Shown here one piece after another: positions 33,547 to 44,200 of a stretch of DNA of 64,000 nt. The notes beneath the pieces are model-generated. The model ran no database searches. It worked only from the letters and a program-made list of their open reading frames with translations, and was not told the DNA's origin. Origin of the DNA: Karstenula rhodostoma CBS 690.94. Lineage: Eukaryota; Ascomycota; Dothideomycetes; Pleosporales; Didymosphaeriaceae. The stretch spans positions 124,001 through 188,000 of the forward strand of contig MU001499.1 in the NCBI GenBank assembly GCA_010093485.1, read 5' to 3'. Within the stretch, counting starts at the first letter, position 1, and each line of letters starts with the position of its first letter. The position numbers and the translations under genes were made by a program.

Positions 33547-34443
33547 GGCGGTGGACTCGCGGGCAGGACAAGATTGTCCGTCAATTGGCTGGCGGTGGGA
33601 ATCGAGGTGTAGGAAACCAACATCGGGAGTGTTCGCTTCAGTTCCCCATCGATCATGGCCTCCGCTCGAGCGTCTCCGCTGTGGAGACGGTACTTGCTTC
33701 GGCTTCATTGAAAAAGCCACCACTCCTCATTGCGCAGGAAGCCTGTTCCATTCAGACGGAGGTTTGGCCGGTAATTTCACGAAGCAGCTGTTTGCGCGCG
33801 TTTACTGTACACCATTTGTGGAGATGTCCAGAGGAGCCCACGATAGATTGGTGAAAGGGGTTCACTATGGCATCCTTCGGGGTCAAGTGCAAGCCATCAT
33901 AGGCTGCCCATGAGCGTGTCTGCAGATACATGCCCAAGGTTTTAGAGCGTTGGCAGTGAAAAGCGACAAGATCACGTGCCTCAACATCAGCCCTGGAGGG
34001 CCTCTCGGATCCTCCGCACGTCCTCAACACCATTCCCACCTGCTCGCGCTCGCGACGCGCGATGCACGCGATGCCTGCCAGTATATGCCCTCGCCCTCTT
34101 GTGCCTGACCGGCTGAGACGGCTGTGCCGCTGTCTCTTGGCCGCCGATGCCTCCTGCGCTTCAAATGTGTGAGAATCACGACCTTGGCGGCACCTGAAAC
34201 GGGAGCGGCTTCAGAGCATCCCAAGCGCTCCACCTCATGCCAACGGTTGACAACCATGCCGACCGCTTGCCCGGCCACTACTAGCATCTGTCTTGGTGTC
34301 TTTGTTCTCTAGCATCAACCCGCAGAAACCTCAATTTCCCACGTTTATCATGCTCGAAGCGCCAGCGGCGCTGTGATCTTTTTCTTTCGTCTCTTCTCTC
34401 GAGCCCCTAGCGGTGCTTCGTTTTCTATGAGTGTATCTTCTGC
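33547..34443. other. divergent promoter region, no gene recognised
   Basis: Separates the unrecognised gene (minus) from the membrane-protein gene (plus). Frames here look like shadows. Confidence 0.45.
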
Positions 34444-36495
34444 ATGGCCACTCCATCAGAGACGATTACGACGGTGAGCGGACGGCGATGTACGCGCTCG
34501 CGAGCCCGAACAGCCACATCGACCCTTACCTCGACCACTACTTCTATTATTGAATCGACTTCGACGAGCATTCAGGATGCGCAATCGATACAGAGCAGCT
34601 CGATAGTTGAAGTGCCTCCATCCTCCGCGCCACCATCTCCCGAGCCTCCATCCCCCGAACCTCCAGCCCCCGAGCCTCCATTTTCCCCACCTCCAGCGTC
34701 GTCTAGAATCGAAACAACGGAGCAGGCCACATCATCCGAAGCTGTCTCTACGGCGATAGGTACGAGTAGCACAGTCTCCTCAGCAGCAGCGCAATCTTCG
34801 GTTCCCGCGAACATCTCGCCACAGGTACCCGCAGCTGCAGTTCCAGTACCTGTGCCTGAGGTCGCTGAGACACCGTCGGTTGGGACCGCTGTCGACCCTA
34901 CACCTACACCAACACCAAAACCAACCGCCACCCCAGCACCAGCACCCGCAATCTCTGACTCGAATCCTGTAGCTGTAACGCCGACAAGCCCAGCCTCGAA
35001 TCCTGTAACTGTAACGCCAACAAGCTCTGCACTGGTGGATGTGCCTGTCGCGTCTTCTACAGTGCCTGACGCCTCAATACCAGTGTTTTCATCTTCTGCG
35101 CCTGTCCAGTCGGTACTGCCCGAAGACCCTTCGTCCGATACCCAGCCCGTACTATCGCAACCCACCGACACAGGCATTCCATCAGGTGGATCAGCAGGTG
35201 CTATATCACCCGACAGTGGGACGTCGGATCAAGGCAACGGGCTCACACTTCCTTTGAACGGCTCAACAAACGTTGCCCCTATTGTAGGTGGTGTAGTGGG
35301 CGGCTTCGTGGGTCTTGCGCTCATCAGTGCGTTGTTGTTTTTATGCTTGAGGAGACGAAAGGATGGGACCTCTGAGAAGTGGCAACAACGTCTGAGTGAG
35401 AAAAGCCCAAGAGAAGAGGGAGGGGTACTCGCGAAGCTACGCGCAATTCCCGAGAAGATACGAGGCATACCGATAGGGCTAGGTGTCTTCGTCACGAGAC
35501 TAAAAGGTGACAAGTCTGGACCTGCATCAAATCCATACCGCAAACACACCCGCAACGCCAGCTCAGTCTATTCAGTTAGAACAGCCCGACGGAGCCAATC
35601 AATCAACGAGCCCCCTTCGAAGTTTCGACAACAGCTTCGTGAATTCGGCGGTCGGATGTCGGCCCTGAAGAGCCCTCGAATACTGCTCCATAAGAAGCAA
35701 GACAGTCTCGTTGTTGGCCAGAACTCTCCTTTCCCTAACATTGTGGATGATCCAGTTCTTCGCAATAGCGATGCTGGCTCAGATCCTTTCGCCGATCCGC
35801 CAGATCCACCCAAGAGTCTCCAGTTGCTGAACCCCGATCCAGCCTCTCCTCGACCTCAGCAAGGTGGTCCTGTTGCACCGAAATCTGTTGCGAACCCGGA
35901 AAGAAACACACGTGACCCTTTCGCCTCAATACTTAGTGAGATAGACGCCCAAAACGGCAGTGGAACGCCGGAGTGGCTTCGCGAGACCGCCCAACAGCAC
36001 AAGCGAACGACAAGCACCCAGACTGCGCTACACTCAAATCCCGTTACATATCACGCTTCGTCGATCTACACCGATCGCCACTCGAATCCTTTCTTTGACC
36101 CCTCGGACCCGCCACCGCTTCCTCCGAATGGGCCACTGCCGCCCACTCCGTCACGTCCGGCCAATACTTACGCACCACTTCCTCAATTCAATGCAACTTC
36201 AAGCACAGTATCCCGCATGTCAGAGGACTCGTTCTTCTTCGGCGAACCCGGGCCTTCAAGACCAGCAACGAATGTGTTCGGCAGAGGAGTACGGCAATCA
36301 GATCCATTCGACCTAGACCGACCCGAGGTGCTCAGCTTCGGCAAAGTAGGTGGTCGCATGGTGGGAGGAAGCGTTACGAGGCAGACCTCTCGCAAGAGGA
36401 GCAGTACTGTGCCCAATTATATCAACGTCAACGATGGGCCGTACAACGCGGGCAGCACTCCCCTCCGAAATCCCAGCTTCAAGCGAAAACCATAG
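34444..36495 (+). CDS. Ser/Thr/Pro-rich single-pass membrane protein
   Basis: Single exon, 683 aa, ATG at 34444. Residues 1-275 are almost entirely Ser, Thr, Pro, Ala and Val with degenerate PPSPEPP and PTPTPKPT repeats, as in heavily O-mannosylated wall-spanning stalks. One transmembrane helix lies near 279-303 (VGGVVGGFVGLALISALLFL), followed by a basic stop-transfer LRRRK. The rest, about 380 residues, is a polar, probably cytoplasmic tail with basic and Pro-rich stretches (DRHSNPFFDPSDPPPLPP, RMSEDSFFFGEPG). The layout resembles fungal Mid2/Wsc-type sensors but with no cleavable signal peptide and no Cys domain. The class is inferred from architecture only. Confidence 0.82.
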   Translation: MATPSETITTVSGRRCTRSRARTATSTLTSTTTSIIESTSTSIQDAQSIQSSSIVEVPPSSAPPSPEPPSPEPPAPEPPFSPPPASSRIETTEQATSSEAVSTAIGTSSTVSSAAAQSSVPANISPQVPAAAVPVPVPEVAETPSVGTAVDPTPTPTPKPTATPAPAPAISDSNPVAVTPTSPASNPVTVTPTSSALVDVPVASSTVPDASIPVFSSSAPVQSVLPEDPSSDTQPVLSQPTDTGIPSGGSAGAISPDSGTSDQGNGLTLPLNGSTNVAPIVGGVVGGFVGLALISALLFLCLRRRKDGTSEKWQQRLSEKSPREEGGVLAKLRAIPEKIRGIPIGLGVFVTRLKGDKSGPASNPYRKHTRNASSVYSVRTARRSQSINEPPSKFRQQLREFGGRMSALKSPRILLHKKQDSLVVGQNSPFPNIVDDPVLRNSDAGSDPFADPPDPPKSLQLLNPDPASPRPQQGGPVAPKSVANPERNTRDPFASILSEIDAQNGSGTPEWLRETAQQHKRTTSTQTALHSNPVTYHASSIYTDRHSNPFFDPSDPPPLPPNGPLPPTPSRPANTYAPLPQFNATSSTVSRMSEDSFFFGEPGPSRPATNVFGRGVRQSDPFDLDRPEVLSFGKVGGRMVGGSVTRQTSRKRSSTVPNYINVNDGPYNAGSTPLRNPSFKRKP

Positions 36496-37559
36496 CGAGC
36501 AGTGCGAGTCTTCGCAGCGAAGTATGTAATGAGGTGTGGCGTATCTTGTTGTTTTATGTCTAATTTCTGAGTTGCCTGGAGATGATGGTGGCAGGAAGTA
36601 TTCCGCGGGATCCACCGTCCGCAACAACCAACAGGGTATAGAGCAGCGCAACGGCTCTCCTGGTTTTCATTTCCCTTTTTGTTTTCTACATTGACGATGG
36701 GAAGAACATAGCTTCTTTATCGGTCCTGCATGTAGCATAGCTCGCGTCCTCTGGCTTTCGGAATACCCCGGTCTCCTGACGCTCGTTACATGAACATTAC
36801 TTCCGTGCGCACCGTTCGCATTGATCTATGAACCACATCACTACCTCGCTCATATCGCTGCCTCATCATCGCCAACTAGTCACTTGTATCATTCTGTAGT
36901 ACTGCCATGTCATCGTTACGGGTGTGTCTGGGAGGTGGCCCCCACACCACGTGCAGTCCTCAGACGGCCAAGTCCGTCCACGCATGGACGCAAGGTTTGA
37001 AACGCGGGTTTTGTCAAGCTGCGTCCTTGCTTGGACTGCAGACGTGTGCCAAGACGGTGGCTTCCGAAAAGGTGATGTGAGTGGTCTGATCTTTCACTTG
37101 TGGTTGTAGTGTGGAGTGTCAAGACGCTCAATGTGGAAATGCATGTAAAGGCGACGTTATGTACGGATAGCGGAAAATGTCCGGACCTATTCCGCACGCT
37201 TTTAGGGCTAAAGTAAGTGGTCTTAGGGTTCTGGTCTGGCGCAAGAATGCTGTAGGTTTCTGCTGTTTTAGTCATTCGAGCACGCGGAAAATGAAGATGC
37301 CGTCCAATTCAATCACTGCGCGGTCTTCACGAGCGCGAAATTAGATCTACTGTCAACGAGGGACAGTTGGGCCTTGACCAACCTAGACCCTGCTGTTCCA
37401 TCTCTGGTAATGTTCCCAGAAGACACGTAGAAGGGTTTCTGCGTAGAGATGGGGGCATGGATACCCTAGTCAGTGCTGTGGTCAGCGAGGAGTGTGGCGC
37501 ACATATGCGCAAAAAGATACATCCGACCATCCTCCATAGTTCGCAGAGGCGAAAAAAGA
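36496..37559. other. 3' flank of the membrane-protein gene and tRNA flank, no gene recognised
   Basis: Ordinary composition; only short overlapping frames. The AT-rich block starts just beyond the tRNA at its right end. Confidence 0.45.
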
Positions 37560-37659
37560 TGGACTTGCTGGGAATCGAACCCAGGACCTTTCCCACGCTT
37601 TGTAGTACTAAAGAGTACACAAATGCTAAGGGAAAATTATACCACTAAACCACAAGCCC
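37560..37659 (-). tRNA. tRNA-Ala (anticodon AGC), with 28-nt intron
   Basis: On the minus strand, 5' GGGCTTG at 37659 pairs with 3' CAAGTCC ending at 37561, giving the G3:U70 wobble pair that is the alanine identity signal; discriminator A at 37560. The D-arm is GGTTTAGTGGTATAATT and the T-arm CTGGG-TTCGATT-CCCAG is perfect. The anticodon stem TTCCC/GGGAA closes a loop TTAGCA-T with AGC at 37627-37625. The intron runs 37623-37596, right after position 37 as in other nuclear tRNA introns. It lies at the very edge of the transposon block. Confidence 0.88.
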
Positions 37660-38547
37660 GAACCCTGTTTCGATGACTTCCTATACAAAAATAGAAATAT
37701 AAATACCAAGATTTAGAGTTGGAGCTCATGTAAATAATTCGCAGTAATAAAAAATTGGCTTAGTATATCTGTTTTTATAGAAAAGCGAAGTTTACTAGGC
37801 GTAGGCTCGCTAACGCGGTAATCCTTCCGACGGATGCTTTTCCTAGAACGATAGTCTGACCGCGAATGCTAATTTTACATGTACCAATCAACACCCAGCT
37901 ATGAGCCCATCATGACGTATTTCGCTGACGCTAATAGCGCTTAATGTTGGGAAAACTGGTTTCTCGAATCTTGGGTCTCGAATCGAGAGCGATGCCTGCC
38001 ACACACTTTTCGCTCTTCACTTTTGGCACGCCTTTCAATATCACGTGACAGCGCGTCGGTCGGACTGCTTTCCGGCGCGCATATAGCACATTCTTGCTTT
38101 CATATTACCGTAGAGTTTTTCTACTGCCGGTTGACCAGGGTGTTTAGCGATCTAATCATAAAACAGGATAGGTTATAAAAGCGGGTCAGACATCATAAAT
38201 AGCTTCTTTCATTAGTTCAAGGTGCTAACTAGCTCAACCGGGAGCATCCAATTTCTATGGTAGGGATGTGACTGCGCGATATAGTGCTGTGTTAGACTTG
38301 GTGCCTACTCATCACGTGATGTGACAGCAGACCTGTCTGCAATTAGTTAGTAACTTAACGCTGAACCGATGCACGCACGGACTCACAAAGCGACCCCCAT
38401 CCGCACCTCACCTCGTTCAATCATCGGCTGCAAATCACTGTTCTTTGAGGCACGCTGACGAGAGGGTAGATAAGATTAACCTCGGTACGAATTCTCAGCC
38501 TAACAGAACACACTGCTACTAGTGGGCACTCGTTTACATCTGTTGGG

Positions 38548-38574
38548 CCACAGAAGCCACAGAAGCCACAGAAG
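38548..38574. repeat. tandem repeat, 3 x CCACAGAAG
   Basis: Three exact 9-nt copies in the left shoulder of the AT block. Confidence 0.9.
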
Positions 38575-39009
38575 CCCTATAATATTCGCGTTCTTCTCAG
38601 CCTATAAACGACGCTAATGACGTGATTAAGTGTATGAGCTCGCAGAGGCCTATGGTAGCTAAGCGCAAATTCCTTTGCTATTTTCAGTCTCTAGTAACGA
38701 GGACACCTTATATTTTCTATAACTGAATTAGTACGTTCAACAATAATGTATGGAAAATATAAGGCTTTAAAACTTTAGAAAGATTATCACGCGAACAATC
38801 TAGGTGCCGCCATTTATTAATTGGATTTACAGTGCGTGTAAGCTACAGAGTGTATATATTGCGTTTTACCGCGGCTTCCAGAAGCTCGCGAAGTATTAAA
38901 TTTAACAGTGCGTGTAAGAAAATAGCAATAGAAAAAAAGAAGACCTGGAAAGGGAAAAAAGGTATTAGATCGGTAGGATAGGATTCAAATAGTGCAATGT
39001 AGCAAGAGT

Positions 39010-39260
39010 AAATTATAATTATATCTAATTATCCACCCACTTCTCCATCTACTACTAGTGCTTACCCATACTCATTAAATATTAGTGTATATAGCCCTAG
39101 GCCCTACTTCGCCAACGCCACCTTCGTTCCTTTAAACGAAGTAAAACGTCTCGCAGCTCGAGGCGGATACATACCTGTATTAAAAGACTTACTCGGTAGC
39201 GCAGGGGCTAAAGGATTAATCCAAGATGGCGTAGGCTTATACCCAATAATAGAGATATAA
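39010..39260 (+). pseudogene. unmutated coding-like fragment of unknown origin
   Basis: An open frame of about 80 codons without ATG, ending with TAA at 39258-39260, lies between AT-rich stretches and keeps normal codons and CpG. It reads ...RPYFANATFVPLNEVKR, then LAARGGYIPVLKDLLG, then AKGLIQDGVGLYPI. The composition is protein-like, with Gly/Leu/Ile-rich secondary structure, and it stops exactly where the AT-rich repeats begin. I do not recognise the protein. It may be a transposon gene fragment or the cut-off end of a host gene. Confidence 0.45.
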
Positions 39261-39380
39261 ATATACTAATCCCAGTATTAGTAAAAGTATCTTATAAAAT
39301 AAATAAGATAGATAAGAACCAAGAATAATACGTATATACTATAGTTATAGCTATAAGTTTTCCTAGTAGGTCTATATTCT

Positions 39381-39734
39381 ATATTATAAGGGGTTTCCTA
39401 TATACCTAACTAAAGTCTATACCCTAAGGATTATTTAAGGAATAAGATATAATAAAGGCTATATAAAGAGATAAATAAATATCTTATATTATAATAATAT
39501 ATAATATAATAATATTAAGAGAAAACTAAGTATTTATATAGATATAAAGTACTTTAATTTAAATATAAAAGTAAACTACTTCTAAATAATATTTTAAATT
39601 AACTATAAAGAATAAAAATTATATAGAAATCCTTTTAAATTATATACTAGTTATTTTAATTTTTACTATTTTAGAATTTCCTAGTTTACTTTTATAGATT
39701 CTACCTTTTTAGTAGAAGTATTTACTTTACTTTA
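39381..39734 (-). repeat. LTR fragment, inverted
   Basis: Begins TTATAAGGGGTTTCCTATAT, the reverse complement of the LTR 3' end seen at 41205 and 48001, and runs through most of an LTR before being cut by the next copy. Confidence 0.7.
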
Positions 39735-39865
39735 TTATAAGGGGTTTCCTATATATCTAACCTAGGTCTATATCTTAAGAATTATTTAAGGAATAAAATA
39801 TAATAGAGGTAAATACTAGATTAGTTAATAATTCTATATTATAATAGAATATAATATAATAATAC
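39735..39865 (-). repeat. short inverted LTR fragment
   Basis: The same TTATAAGGGGTTTCC start, about 130 bp, interrupted by the forward LTR copy that follows. Confidence 0.65.
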
Positions 39866-40393
39866 TATTATAATTATAATAGAACTAGACTAGAAGGAAA
39901 GAAAGAATTATATATAAGATATTAGTAATAGAAATAAGACTAATAGATACTTATATATAAACCTATAAAATAGCTTATATTATAAATTATATAACTATAA
40001 TCCTACTAAAAGTATAAAATTCTAGAAGTACTAGATTTTAGTAGGAGTAGAGTAAATACTTTTACTAAAAAAGTAAGATCTATAAAAATAAACTAGGAGA
40101 TTCTAAAATAATAGAAATTAAAATAACTAGTATATAATTTAGAAGAATCTTTATTTAGTTCCTATTTTTTATAATTAACTTAAAATATTATTTAGAAGTA
40201 GTTTACTTTTATATCTAAATTAAAGCTATTTATATATATATAAATATTTAGTTTTCTTTTAGTATTATTATATTATATTTTATTATAGTATAGAATTATT
40301 ATCTAACTTTATATTTACCTCTATTATATTTTATTTCTTAAATAATCCTTAAGGTATAGACCTAAATTAGATATATAGGAAACCCCTTATAAT
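39866..40393 (+). repeat. solo LTR copy
   Basis: Full-length copy of the gypsy LTR (TATAATTATAATAGAACTAG ... GGAAACCCCTTATAAT) with no internal region attached. Confidence 0.7.
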
Positions 40394-40701
40394 ACCTAGT
40401 ATATAGAAACTAGTAGAACTCTCTAGAACTATATAAATAATACTAATTTCTCTAATAGGTATATTTTATATATAAATCCTAACTATATCTTACTATTAAA
40501 AAAAATACCCCTATATTTTATATATTTTATAGATAATAAATTAATATATCTATTACTAAAAAATTATTAAAAATATCCTATCTAATAAATCTACTAGAAA
40601 AACTTATAACTATAACTATAGTATATTATAAAAAGTTTTTACCTTATTAGTATATATAGATAACTAGTATAGTTTTATATATACTTATATATAATTATAT
40701 A

Positions 40702-41205
40702 TATATTATAATTATAATAGAACTAGACTAAAAGGAAGGAAAAAATTATATATAAAATATTAGTAATAGAAATAAGGCTAATAGATACTTATATATAAGT
40801 CTATAAGGTAGCTTATATTATAAATTATATAATTATAATTTTACTAAAAGTATAAAATTCTAGGAGTATTAGATTTTAATAGGAGTAGAGTAAATATTCC
40901 TACTAAAAAGGTAGAATTTATAGAAATAAACTAGGGGATTTTAGAATAATAAAAATTAGAATAACTAATATATAGTCTAGAAAAATCTCTATATAGTTTT
41001 TATTCTTTATAGTTAACTTTTATACTTAAATTAAAATACTTTATCTATATATAAATATTTAGTTTTCTTTTAATATTATTATATTATATTCTATTATAAT
41101 ATAGGATTATTATTTAATTTTATATTTACCTCTATTATATCTTATTTCTTAAATAATTCTTAAGGTATAAATCTAGATTAGGTATATAGAAAACCCCTTA
41201 TAATA
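40702..41205 (+). repeat. 5' LTR of the Ty3/gypsy element
   Basis: About 504 bp, colinear with the copy at 47497-48001 along its whole length, ending AACCCCTTATAATA. A coding-like internal region follows immediately. Confidence 0.85.
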
Positions 41206-44200
41206 CTTTAACTACCTAAGGGTTTAAGTTAATATAGTATTACTAAATATATCTACTAGCTTAAAGGGCTTTAGAATAAGTACTACCTTAAATCTAGTTA
41301 GTAATCTAGTAATTCTTTTAGTAATATAAGCTAAAAAGGTAGAATAACTTAAAATATAATTAGCTATAATTATAAAATAGGTCTAAGTACCTATAACTAT
41401 AGTAGTATACTTACTAAGAGTTAATTTTAAAATTCTAGAACTCTATAATAGAGAAATAAAAATTAACTTTAAGATATTTTTAATAAATATAAAGTTATAC
41501 TATAAATATAACTATAATATATTTAAAAATAACTAAATAAAAATTTTAGCTACTATAATATATATAATAGAAAGAATAGTAGAATAAATATATTTAATTA
41601 TTAAAGACTTTCTAGTATATAAAATAGAACTAGAAAAATAAAATAAGAAAACTATAAAGATTTTTATATCTTAAAAAGAATTTAAGAAATAAATTAAGAT
41701 TATATTTAGTAAAATAAATAAAGAATAATAGGCTAAATAACTTATTTAATATATTAAGTAAATAGGATTAGCTAGTAAATACTCTACTATATTCTAATAG
41801 CTCTAGACTAAAATTAATTAAAATAATACCCTACTATAGATAGCCTACTATAATAGCTTAAAAAAACTAGTTAAGAATAAATTACTTTATTATAAGAAGC
41901 CTAATAGCCTAGAAGCCCTAATTAAACTAGTAGTATAAATTAACTATTAATTATATAAATAATAGCTAGAAAGAAAGAAATCTACTAAATTAGTATTTAG
42001 TTTAAAAACTAATATATAGAAGCTATATTATAAATAAAGGGATTATAATAGAGATATAATTATAAAAAATAAAATCTATAAGAAAAAGGAATAAATTTTA
42101 TAATAAAAGAAATAGAATAATATCTAATAATAATACTTTAAGAATAGAGCTTATCTAAATTATAGAGAAAAGGGATACTTTAAAACTAAATATTTTTCTA
42201 GAAAGTTCTAGAGTAAGTAAATCTAAATAATAAATATAGCTATAATAATATTATAGTCTAGGACTCTAATACTACTATAAGAGGATAATATAGAAAATAA
42301 CTCTAATTCCTCTAAGTTACTAAAAAAAGTCTAAAAAATAACTAATAAAAAGAATATTATAAACTAAATTCTATAAAATCTATACTAAGTATATAAAAGT
42401 AATAAATATTTTATACTAGTTTATAATTATAAAATTAGGATTATAAATATAGATACTAATAGAATATACTATTAGATAAAAAAATAATAAGAAAGTATTC
42501 TAGTACCTATATAGTAGATCTAGATTAATAATAATTATTTAAAAATTAAATAGTAGTACTATAACTATAATAGCTATAAATATTATAAAAAAAAGAAAAC
42601 TAGTATAGCTAAGGCCTCTAGATAACTAGACTATAAAAAGTTTCTAAAAAAAGACTATTTAGAAGTATAATACTATATCTACTAATTAGAGTAATAATTA
42701 TATAATTATAATATACTAAAATAGTAATAATATTATATAAAAAGCTATTCTAAGTATTAGAAATAGAAGTATACTATAGATTACTAGTTAATAGAAAAAA
42801 ACTTAAAAAATATAAAAGTATATTATAAGTATAAGGAAACTATCTATTTAATTAAGGATAAAATATAATATATATATAAAATTAAGTAGTACTATTATAA
42901 CTATCTAGAATAGTATTTAAAGTATTTAAGTAAAAAGAAAGCTACTATATATAACTAAAATAATAAAAATTATAAAAAGATATATTTCTTTAAATATATA
43001 ATTACTAGATACTTAAAATAATAAAATAAGATTAATAAAGGGGAAATTATAAGAGTAATAAAAATAGAAAAATACTAAAGGTATATAATCTAGAATTATT
43101 CTAAAGATTTCTAAGCTTATTTAAAACTAATAAGGAGGTATACTATAGAATTATACTATACTAATTACCTTCTTTATAATAACTATAGATATTTAGAAGG
43201 ACTATAGATTAAAATATAAATAATATTAAAAAATTAGAATACTACTAGATAATAAGCTAAGCTAGTAAGAATATTCTAAAGATTTAAAGAATAAGTAAAA
43301 ATAATAAGGCTATAAAACTTTATATAGAAAAGTAAATTATAATTAAAGAATTCTAAGTAAATATACTAATAAACCCTAGTACTATTAGATATCTAATTTT
43401 ATTTAGAATAATAGAGAAATATAACTTACTATATTAAAATAAGGTAGAGCTAGTTTAATTAGAGATAATAAATAGGATATTTTTTTAAAGGTATAATAAA
43501 GACTAGTTATACCTTAAAATACTATTATTACTAGTAGATATTAAAGGATTTAAAAGCTAATATAACTTTACTATAATAGATATAGAAAGTCTAGAAGCTA
43601 TTATAGGCTATAACTAATTATTAGAAAATAACTTAAATATTAACTAGAAAAGTTAAGTAATATATAACTAAGGATTAATATTATAAATTACTAGTATAAG
43701 ATACTTATAGAAAGTAAAGCTAAAGACCCTAGATATTCTAACTAAGTAGGTTATATAATAATAAACTAAGGAGATTTTAGCTACTAAGATTATTAGAATT
43801 CTAAAAGAAAATCTAGAATAAATATAAATTATTTAAATATAATATTTAAATTTCTAGGTTATAAAGAAACTATTAATAATTTTACTAGAATATAAGAAAT
43901 ATATAGAACTTTTTAAAGAAATTAAAGAAAAAAACTATTAAATTACTAAGAGTAGGATTATAAAATACCTCTAGAAGAGGGTATAAAACTATAACTAAAA
44001 TAGTTAAAACTAATATTAGTAAACTAGAAAAAAGAAGTATAAGAGTATTTATAAAAGAATTTAGAATAGAAATATATTTAAAAAAGTTATAGTTCTATAG
44101 CCTTTCTAATTCTATAAGTATCTAAGAAGAATAGTAAGCTATAACTCTATATAAATTATAAATAGCTAAATAATACTATAATTAAGAATTAGTATCTATT

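Larger units (their letters stand above)
39339..40621. mobile_element. RIP-mutated TIR element (262-bp class), split by LTR insertions
   Basis: The left end at 39339 (CTATAGTTATAGCTATAAGT) and the right end at 40621 are inverted copies, each next to TA. Between them lie LTR fragments (about 39381-40395). Removing those leaves 42 + 226 = about 268 bp, matching the intact 262-bp element at 53168-53429. The 40.43-40.62 kb segment aligns with 53.25-53.43 kb, differing mostly by C-to-T and G-to-A changes. Confidence 0.75.

Noticed and set aside
33752..34039. Short minus-strand frame upstream of the membrane-protein gene
   Set aside because: No start context, no splice partner and no protein-like pattern.
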